A DNA stretch of 9,852 nt, from assembly GCA_045802495.1 (NCBI GenBank), contig JBJMQW010000472.1:1-9852 (forward strand). Reading direction: 5' to 3'. How positions within the stretch are numbered: position 1 is the stretch's first letter; the number at the start of each line of letters is the position of its first letter. This document shows, one piece after another, positions 1-5,482 of this stretch. Origin of the DNA: AP-15 sp045802495 (lineage in GTDB: Bacteria > Pseudomonadota > Alphaproteobacteria > ATCC43930 > CGMCC-115725). A model generated the notes under the pieces. It searched no databases. It was not told the DNA's origin and worked only from the letters and a program-made list of their open reading frames with translations. The position numbers were made by a program, and so were the translations under genes.

Positions 1-414
1 CGGATAATGCGCATAGGGGCCGGTATGTCCGAACCCCGATGCGGCCGCATAGACAAGGCGTGGATAGCGAGAGTGCAACGCCTCCCAACGATAGCCCAGA
101 TTCTCCATCGTGCCGGGGCGAAAGTTCTCGACGAGAGCGTCCGCCTTGTCGAGCAGTCGTTCAAAGACATCGCGACCGGCCGGAGATTTGAGGTCGAGCG
201 AGATCGACTCCTTGCCGCGGTTGACCGAGGCAAAATAGGTCGACTTCCCGTTCTTGAATGGACCGTATTGGCGTGCATCGTCGCCTTGCCCCGGAGGCTC
301 GACCTTGATCACCCGCGCGCCGAGCTCCGCGAGCAGCAAGGTGCAGTAGGGACCGGCCAAGATGCGGGAGAGATCGATGATCGTGATGCCGGAAAGCGGT
401 CCGGGCTGCGCCAT
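1..414 (-). CDS. CaiB/BaiF family CoA transferase, N-terminal part (runs off left edge)
   Basis: The minus strand is open from an ATG at 414-412 to the window edge: 138 codons, no stop. Family III CoA transferases move CoA between acyl-CoA and a free acid in the cytoplasm and are usually about 400 residues, so roughly a third is visible. The sequence shows the typical family start: GPLSGITIIDLSRILAGPY (residues 5-23), then LGARVIKVEPP (31-41), the NRGKESISLDLK block (65-76), ALVENFRPGTMENLG (93-107) and a SGFGHTGPY segment (126-134). The catalytic aspartate expected around residue 170 lies outside the window. An AAGAGG ribosome-binding site sits at 425-430 on the minus strand, 10 nt before the ATG, supporting this start. 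The gene is divergent from the small membrane protein and not obviously linked to the efflux cluster. The family call is firm; the substrate (formyl, carnitine, succinyl or other) cannot be told. Confidence 0.93.
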   Translation of the reverse strand, partial: MAQPGPLSGITIIDLSRILAGPYCTLLLAELGARVIKVEPPGQGDDARQYGPFKNGKSTYFASVNRGKESISLDLKSPAGRDVFERLLDKADALVENFRPGTMENLGYRWEALHSRYPRLVYAAASGFGHTGPYAHYP

Positions 415-453
415 GGCTCGTGGTCCTCTTGATGCGGACACCGTCAATAGCGT

Positions 454-470
454 AGCCCGAGCCGGGCTCG
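454..470. promoter_or_regulatory. Nested palindrome in the divergent intergenic region
   Basis: The 144-base gap between the CoA transferase and the small membrane protein holds two overlapping perfect inverted repeats: AGCCCG-AGC-CGGGCT (454-468) and CGAGCC-G-GGCTCG (458-470). It lies about 40-55 bases upstream of the CoA-transferase start. A weak minus-strand promoter (TTGCGA, 17 bases, CTATTG) would straddle it, so an operator is possible. It could equally be a GC-rich chance palindrome. The gap also holds a weak plus-strand promoter match (TTGTGA at 501-506, 17 bases, TATTGT at 524-529) that could serve the small membrane protein. Confidence 0.3.
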
Positions 471-558
471 CAACCGCGCTCTTGCGGGCGGCCCACCGGG
501 TTGTGACGGGGCAGGGGCAGGATTATTGTCCGCGAGCAGCAACTCCGTCAGCAGGCAG

Positions 559-759
559 ATGGATAACCGATCCGAGCACGGCGATGACGGGGCCGACCAG
601 CGGAGGTCGGCGGCGTTAATCGGATTGATCATCATCCTGGCGCTGGCGATCGCCGGCGTGGTGCTCGTCCGAGAACTCAGGGAGCGGTCCCGCCTCGAGG
701 ATTGCCTCATGTCGGGGCGCACGAATTGTGCTCCGATCGAGGTGCCATTGCGCCGTTAG
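559..759 (+). CDS. Small single-pass membrane protein of unknown function
   Basis: This 66-residue protein is not assigned to a named family. It has a charged N-terminus (residues 1-17), one strongly hydrophobic segment (about 19-38, AALIGLIIILALAIAGVVLV), then a basic/acidic stretch (RELRERSRLED) and a C-terminal tail with two cysteines in DCLMSGRTNCAPIEVP (C49 and C57). Short proteins with this layout and a similar tail are, from memory, common as hypothetical proteins in Bradyrhizobium and relatives. I chose the ATG at 559 over an in-frame TTG at 526, which would add 11 polar residues; the ribosome-binding site is weak. The positive charges just after the helix suggest that the C-terminus faces the cytoplasm, but residues R15-R16 before it make this uncertain. 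An intrinsic terminator follows 5 bases after the stop, so the gene is probably transcribed alone. The clear membrane segment and the terminator support a real gene. Confidence 0.7.
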   Translation: MDNRSEHGDDGADQRRSAALIGLIIILALAIAGVVLVRELRERSRLEDCLMSGRTNCAPIEVPLRR

Positions 760-764
760 GGTCG

Positions 765-784
765 CCTGCGGCCGCGCAGGTTTT
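765..784 (+). terminator. Rho-independent terminator after the small membrane protein gene
   Basis: A perfect 6-bp GC-rich stem, CCTGCG (765-770) with CGCAGG (775-780), has a GCCG tetraloop (771-774) and is followed by TTTT (781-784). It begins 5 bases after the TAG stop at 757-759. This insulates the small gene from the efflux cluster. The T-tract is short, so termination may be partial. Confidence 0.7.
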
Positions 785-822
785 CTGCAAACTGGACGCC
801 GCCTCTTGAATGCAGGGCGGCG
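785..822 (+). other. Second hairpin / possible pseudoknot downstream of the terminator
   Basis: A perfect 7-bp stem, CGCCGCC (797-803) with GGCGGCG (816-822), encloses a 12-base loop and has no T-run after it. In addition CTGCA (785-789) is complementary to TGCAG (811-815), which lies in that loop. The two pairings interleave, as in an H-type pseudoknot, or they may be alternatives. The element lies upstream of the putative efflux promoter, so it would appear only in read-through RNA from the small gene. It may be a back-up terminator or chance. Confidence 0.3.
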
Positions 823-834
823 GATCGGGGATGA

Positions 835-870
835 TTGACGGGATGACTCGTATAGAAGGTCTATGATAAT
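835..870 (+). promoter_or_regulatory. Candidate promoter and operator of the efflux cluster
   Basis: An AT-rich island in GC-rich DNA lies 43-78 bases before the adaptor start. It contains TTGACG (835-840), which resembles a -35 box, and TATGAT (862-867), which resembles a -10 box. Their 21-base spacing is longer than usual for sigma-70, so the exact boxes are uncertain. Between and overlapping them is a perfect inverted repeat, ATAGA-AGG-TCTAT (852-864). Short palindromes covering the -10 region are typical operators for MarR-family dimers, and a MarR gene closes this cluster. The repeat is seen directly; its binding by that regulator is inferred. Confidence 0.5.
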
Positions 871-912
871 TGTTTCGCTTCGTTTGGTTCCAGGGCATGG
901 GAGACGCTCGCG

Positions 913-2052
913 ATGGTGAGGCGCGTGCTCGGCGCAGTTGTTCTCTTGGCTCTCGCCGCAGCTGTGGTGATATGGCGTCTTGGCCCTGGCGCCGACTCCA
1001 CCCCAGCCGCGGCGCAGGCGCCGGCGCCGGCGATACCGGTCACCGCCGGAACCGTCGCCGCCGAGGATGTGCCGGTGTTCTTACACGGCATCGGCACTGT
1101 GCAAGCCTATAACATGGTTTCTATCAAAAGCCGGGTCGACGGCCAGATCGTCAAAGTTGATTTCAAGGAAGGCCAGGACGTCAAGGCGGGAGACCCGCTG
1201 TTTCAAATCGACCCGCGCCCCTTTCAGGCAGCGCTGCAGCAGGCGCAAGCAGCAAAACAAAAGGACGAGGCGCAGTTGGCGGGTGCCCAGCTCGACCTCG
1301 ATCGGTATGAAAAGCTGATTGGATCCGGCTACCAAACTCGCCAGAGCTACGACAACCAAAAGGCGCTGGTCGCCCAGCTGCAGTCCGCGATCAAGGGCGA
1401 CGAGGCGCAGATCGAGAATGCAAAGCTAAATCTCGGCTACGCCGACATTCGCGCGCCGATCGACGGACGCACGGGCGCGCGGCTCGTCGATAAAGGCAAT
1501 CTTGTGCGTGCGGGCGACAACACCACCCTCGTCACGATCTCCGAGATAAAGCCGATCTTCGTCAGCTTCACATTGCCTCAGGAGACGATCGACGACATCC
1601 GCGAAAATCACGGCAAGACGCCCCTCGTGGTGCGGGCCTATAGCGGTGACGGAAAGAAGCAGCTGGCCGAGGGCAAGGTGACAATGATCGACAACGCGGT
1701 CGATCAGGCAACCGGCACGATACGCTTGAAAGCGCGTTTCGATAATGAAGAGGAACGCTTATGGCCTGGGGCATTTGTCAGTGCACGGGTCATCCTATCA
1801 GTCCGCAAGGACGCAGCTACGGTGCCGTCGCAGACGGTCCAGCAGGGGCCGAACGGCTATTACGCCTATATTATCAAACCGGACGACACGGTTGAGCGGC
1901 GCGCCGTCGATGTGGCTTCGATTCAGGACGGCATCGCGGTGGTGACAAAAGGCCTGTCGGCTGGCGAGCGGGTCGTTGTCGACGGGCAATACCGGCTGAC
2001 CAATGGTGCGCGGGTGAAAATCTCGGCGCCGCAGGCGAAGGCTGCGGGCTGA
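913..2052 (+). CDS. mdtA: RND efflux periplasmic adaptor subunit, MdtA type (membrane fusion protein)
   Basis: This 379-residue protein links an inner-membrane RND pump to an outer-membrane channel. Its N-terminal hydrophobic segment (residues 5-22) acts as a signal or anchor. There is no cysteine at all, so it is not a lipoprotein like AcrA. An Ala/Pro-rich linker (28-42) follows. The lipoyl/barrel-sandwich half-motif is at 69-100 (SRVDGQIVKVDFKEGQDVKAG). An alpha-helical coiled-coil hairpin rich in Gln, Ala and Lys spans about 104-175, and the second lipoyl half is YADIRAPIDGRTG (176-188). The beta-barrel and membrane-proximal domains carry GTIRLKARFDN (268-278), WPGAFVSARV (284-293) and GERVVVDGQYRLTNGARV (351-368), all close to E. 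coli MdtA. The ATG at 913 has GGGAG at 899-903, 9 bases upstream, and no earlier in-frame start was found. It is the first gene of the cluster, 58 bases before pump 1. Confidence 0.94.
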   Translation: MVRRVLGAVVLLALAAAVVIWRLGPGADSTPAAAQAPAPAIPVTAGTVAAEDVPVFLHGIGTVQAYNMVSIKSRVDGQIVKVDFKEGQDVKAGDPLFQIDPRPFQAALQQAQAAKQKDEAQLAGAQLDLDRYEKLIGSGYQTRQSYDNQKALVAQLQSAIKGDEAQIENAKLNLGYADIRAPIDGRTGARLVDKGNLVRAGDNTTLVTISEIKPIFVSFTLPQETIDDIRENHGKTPLVVRAYSGDGKKQLAEGKVTMIDNAVDQATGTIRLKARFDNEEERLWPGAFVSARVILSVRKDAATVPSQTVQQGPNGYYAYIIKPDDTVERRAVDVASIQDGIAVVTKGLSAGERVVVDGQYRLTNGARVKISAPQAKAAG

Positions 2053-2110
2053 ACCGCTCCACTTTCCCGCCTACCCGCTTCAAACAGTCTACGTTCGAAG
2101 GCGATCGCTG

Positions 2111-5100
2111 ATGAATATCTCTGAGGCTTTTATCCGCCGGCCGATCGCAACGTCGCTGATGATGATGGGCGTGCTGGTTTTTGGAATCGGCGCCTACGGT
2201 CTGTTGCCGGTGGCAGCGCTTCCCAAGGTTGATTTCCCCACCATCGTGGTGTCGGTCAATTACCCTGGCGCCAGCCCCGACACCATGGCGACGGCAATTG
2301 CAACGCCGCTCGAGCAACAATTTGCCGCGATCCCTTCGCTCGATCAGATGACCTCGACGAGCGGCACGGGGTCGCTCTCGATCACCTTGCAGTTCGATCT
2401 CGAGCGCAACATCGACGGCGCAGCGCAGGATGTTCAAACCGCGATCAATGCGGCGAGCGGTCTGCTGCCCAAGGATTTGCCGACCCCGCCGACTTACCGA
2501 AAGACCAACCCAGCGGACCGCCCAGTCCTAATCTACGCCATCCACTCCAATTCACTGCCGATCTACAAAGTCGACGATTACGCGTACACGATCTTGGCGC
2601 AGAAGCTATCGACGGTGAAGGGCGTCTCCGAGTCCCGAATTTTCGGCCAACGGCCGTATGCGGTACGGGTCCAGATCAACCCAGCCGCGCTCGCCTCGCG
2701 CGGCATCGGGCTCGAGGAAGTGCGCAACGCTCTCGTGGCGACTAACGTCAACCGGCCGAAAGGCAATTTGGTCGGGGCGAATCAACTCGTAACCCTCGAC
2801 ACCAACGACCAGCTGTTCAACGCTGCAGATTATTGCAAGGTCATTGTCGCCTATCGCAACGGCGCGCCTGTGCGTCTGGACGACGTGGGCGATTGCGTTG
2901 ATTCAGTGCAAAATACACGCATCGGCGCATGGTATTTCGACACCCCGGCGGAGGGCTTGGCGATCCAGCGCCAAGCCGGCGCCAATACGATCGAGCTGGT
3001 TGACACGATCAAGGAGGTCGTCCCGCGCCTCGAGGAATCGATCCCGCCATCGGTCAAGGTCGACCTCGTTTCCGACCGCTCGCTTGTCATCCGCGCGGCG
3101 GTGCATGACGTGCAATTCACGATGATGCTGACCATCGGGTTGGTCATTATTGTGATCTTTCTGTTCTTGCGGACCTTATGGGCGACCGTGATCCCGAGCT
3201 TGGCCGTCCCCCTGTCACTGCTCGCCACGTTCGGGGTCATGTACGGGGTCGGTTACAGCCTCGACAATATCTCGCTGATGGCGCTGACGATTTCGGTCGG
3301 CTTTGTGGTCGATGACGCGATCGTCATGATCGAGAACATCGTGCGCTACATCGAGCAGGGCGAACGGCCCTTTGACGCTGCGCTCAAAGGAGCCGGGCAG
3401 ATCGGGTTCACGATCATCTCGATCACCTTCTCGCTGATCGCGGTCTTTATTCCACTGCTCTTCATGGGGGGCATCATCGGAAGGCTGTTCCGCGAGTTCG
3501 CTGTCACCGTATCCGTGGCGGTCGTGGCCTCGGCCTTTATTTCTCTGACCCTGACGCCCGTCCTATGTTCGCTTTTTCTAAAGGAGCAAGGGCACCAGCC
3601 GACAAATTGGTTCAATCGCGTGGCCGAAGGTTTCTTCAACGCAATGCTGCGCGGGTACGACCGCGGTCTGGGGTTCGTGTTCCGCCACCAGTTCACGGCT
3701 CTCCTATCGACTTTGGCGCTGATCGTAATGACTGGCTACTTGTATGTTAAGATTCCCAAAGGGTTTTTTCCGGAGCAGGACACCGGCTTCATATTCGGCC
3801 AGGCCGAGGCGCGCCAGGACATATCGTTTCCGGCGATGGTCAAGATCACCCACAAGTTCATCGACATCGTTCGACAAGATCCCGCAGTCTCCGGGGTCTT
3901 CGGCTTTACCGGTGCCAGCGCTTACAACCCGACGGAGAACGCTGCCCGTGTGTTCATTCAGCTGAAGCCGCACGACCAGCGCGATCTGACTTCCAACCAG
4001 ATCATCCAACGTTTGCGGCCCAAGGTGGCGGCAGTCGAAGGCGCCAAGTTTTTCATGCAGTCCGGCCAGGACATCAGCATCGGCGGGCGCCTCAGCCGAA
4101 CACTTTACCAGTTCACGCTCACCGATACCGATCGGGACGAACTCAATCACTGGACGCCGATCATTGAGGCGGCCATGCAAAAGATGCCGGAGCTTCAGGA
4201 TGTCGCCTCCGACCAGCAGATCGCCGCGCCCCATATTGCGATTGAGATAGACCGTGACGCCGCATCGCGGCTTGGAATTTCGCCGTCGCTGATCGACGAG
4301 ACGCTCTACGATGCGTTTGGTCAGCGCCAGGTCGCGACGATGTATGGCTCGACCAATCAGTACAAGGTCGTCCTCGAGGTAAAGCCAGAGTTCCAGAACG
4401 ATCCGACGGCGCTGTCGAAGATTTACGTTATCGGGCCCGGCGGGACGCAAGTGCCGCTAAGCGCGTTCGCCCGTTTTGGTTCAAAGGTCGACGCATTGTC
4501 GGTCAACCACCAGGGACAGTTCCCGGCCGTCACCCTGTCGTTTAACCTGGCGCCCGGTGTGGCGCTCGGACAGGCGGTCGACAAGATCCACGCGCTGATG
4601 GCTCAGCTTCGCGTCCCACAGACGCTCGATAGCTCTTTCCAAGGCACGGCGCAGGCGTTCCAAGCCTCCCTGTCCTCGACGCCGCTTCTCGTCGCAGCTG
4701 CGATCCTCGTCGTCTATATCGTTTTGGGCATGCTCTACGAGAGCTACATCCACCCCATTACGATTCTGTCGGCGCTGCCTTCGGCCGGCGTCGGCGCGCT
4801 ACTGGCGTTGATGCTGCTGCACTACGATCTCAGCGTGATCGCGATGATCGGCGTCATCCTGTTGATCGGCATCGTAAAAAAGAACGCGATCATGATGATC
4901 GACTTCGCCCTCCAGGCGGAGCGGATTGAGGGAAAGAGCGCGCGCGAGGCGATTCATCAGGCTTGTCTGTTGCGCTTCCGCCCGATTATGATGACGACGT
5001 TTGCCGCCTTGTTCGGTGCGCTGCCAATTGCCTTCGGGCAAGGCGCGGGCTCCGAACTGCGCCGACCGCTCGGCATCGCTATCGTCGGCGGATTGCTGGT

Positions 5101-5260
5101 CTCGCAGTGGCTGACCTTGTACACCACGCCGATCATCTACCTTTATCTAGAGCGTCTCAGTCGCTGGCTCGGGCGTGCCTATCGTCCCTCGCGGATGGCC
5201 GACGCCCTTTCCGACATGCCAAGACCAGCTCTCGCGGAGAGCCGCCACGGCGCCGAATGA
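2111..5260 (+). CDS. RND multidrug efflux permease, MdtB/MdtC type (pump 1)
   Basis: This 1049-residue inner-membrane protein is a proton-driven drug exporter of the HAE-1 RND family. It has the usual twelve-helix plan: TM1 about residues 11-33, a large periplasmic porter/docking loop, TM2 from about 336, TM3-6 to about 487, TM7 about 528-546, a second periplasmic loop, and TM8-12 from about 859. The proton-relay residues are present: D401 and D402 in GFVVDDAIVMIEN (TM4) and K924 in IGIVKKNAIMMIDFA (TM10). Also visible are GGIIGRLFREFAVTVS after TM5 and the IPKGFFPEQDTG segment after TM7. The KKNAIMM and GSELRRPLGIAIVGG motifs match MdtB/MdtC rather than AcrB. The ATG has GAAGG at 2097-2101. 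Unlike pump 2 it carries two extra periplasmic cysteines, C242 and C262. The likely partner adaptor is the gene just upstream. Since both pumps resemble MdtB and MdtC about equally, I give no gene letter. Confidence 0.95.
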   Translation: MNISEAFIRRPIATSLMMMGVLVFGIGAYGLLPVAALPKVDFPTIVVSVNYPGASPDTMATAIATPLEQQFAAIPSLDQMTSTSGTGSLSITLQFDLERNIDGAAQDVQTAINAASGLLPKDLPTPPTYRKTNPADRPVLIYAIHSNSLPIYKVDDYAYTILAQKLSTVKGVSESRIFGQRPYAVRVQINPAALASRGIGLEEVRNALVATNVNRPKGNLVGANQLVTLDTNDQLFNAADYCKVIVAYRNGAPVRLDDVGDCVDSVQNTRIGAWYFDTPAEGLAIQRQAGANTIELVDTIKEVVPRLEESIPPSVKVDLVSDRSLVIRAAVHDVQFTMMLTIGLVIIVIFLFLRTLWATVIPSLAVPLSLLATFGVMYGVGYSLDNISLMALTISVGFVVDDAIVMIENIVRYIEQGERPFDAALKGAGQIGFTIISITFSLIAVFIPLLFMGGIIGRLFREFAVTVSVAVVASAFISLTLTPVLCSLFLKEQGHQPTNWFNRVAEGFFNAMLRGYDRGLGFVFRHQFTALLSTLALIVMTGYLYVKIPKGFFPEQDTGFIFGQAEARQDISFPAMVKITHKFIDIVRQDPAVSGVFGFTGASAYNPTENAARVFIQLKPHDQRDLTSNQIIQRLRPKVAAVEGAKFFMQSGQDISIGGRLSRTLYQFTLTDTDRDELNHWTPIIEAAMQKMPELQDVASDQQIAAPHIAIEIDRDAASRLGISPSLIDETLYDAFGQRQVATMYGSTNQYKVVLEVKPEFQNDPTALSKIYVIGPGGTQVPLSAFARFGSKVDALSVNHQGQFPAVTLSFNLAPGVALGQAVDKIHALMAQLRVPQTLDSSFQGTAQAFQASLSSTPLLVAAAILVVYIVLGMLYESYIHPITILSALPSAGVGALLALMLLHYDLSVIAMIGVILLIGIVKKNAIMMIDFALQAERIEGKSAREAIHQACLLRFRPIMMTTFAALFGALPIAFGQGAGSELRRPLGIAIVGGLLVSQWLTLYTTPIIYLYLERLSRWLGRAYRPSRMADALSDMPRPALAESRHGAE

Positions 5261-5303
5261 CCTGCCCGACTAAATTACGCGACTAAATCACGCGCAAAAA
5301 TCG
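5247..5303 (+). pseudogene. Possible eroded copy of the marR start, overlapping and following pump 1
   Basis: The end of pump 2 contains the marR ribosome-binding site and start. The matching place at the end of pump 1 keeps the same GGAGAGCC, but the ATG is ACG (5247-5249). The marR frame there reads TAPNDLPD then a stop at 5271-5273, against MAPSDLSQ in the real gene. After a 4-codon insertion it continues LNHAQKS (5283-5303) against LHQAAKS at 8643-8663, with four of seven residues identical. The first part is constrained by the pump's own C-terminus, so only the bases past 5260 are independent evidence, and they are few: 12 of 21 bases match in the LNHAQKS block, after choosing the gap. 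Treat as a hypothesis. Confidence 0.3.
5268..5293 (+). repeat. Tandem 13-bp direct repeat between the two pump genes
   Basis: GACTAAATTACGC (5268-5280) is followed immediately by GACTAAATCACGC (5281-5293), with one mismatch. It lies just after the pump 1 stop, within the 222-base gap 5261-5482. The rest of that gap shows no convincing promoter, terminator or gene; the open frames entering it are shadows of pump 2. The repeat may be a local slippage duplication or a direct-repeat binding site. Confidence 0.6.
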
Positions 5304-5482
5304 CGAGATCTGGCAGGACAAGTTGCGGGGCATGCAATACCGTGATCGGCATCAACGACGAAATCAAACGGGGAACGAGTCAACCGAAAGGGAGGAGACG
5401 ACCACCCTGCAACTTCTCTCGGGTAGCCTCGCAATGGCGTTCAGCCAGCCGAGCCCCGAGCAAAACAGCGAGGTAGTGGCCG

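Noticed and set aside
7..432. Plus-strand frame of 141 codons at the left edge
   Set aside because: The minus strand over the same bases encodes a clear CaiB/BaiF N-terminus; the plus frame is its shadow.
1874..2437. 187-codon minus-strand frame across the adaptor-pump 1 junction
   Set aside because: Antisense to two clear genes, Arg/His-rich, no domain.
3760..3772. T6 run in the IPKGFFP codons of pump 1 (also at the matching place in pump 2) as a slippage or frameshift site
   Set aside because: The run encodes the conserved GFFP segment, both genes stay in frame, and no alternative product of interest follows.
3704..4450. 248-codon minus-strand frame opposite pump 1
   Set aside because: Same reason: antisense to conserved RND coding sequence, charged low-complexity product, no family resemblance.
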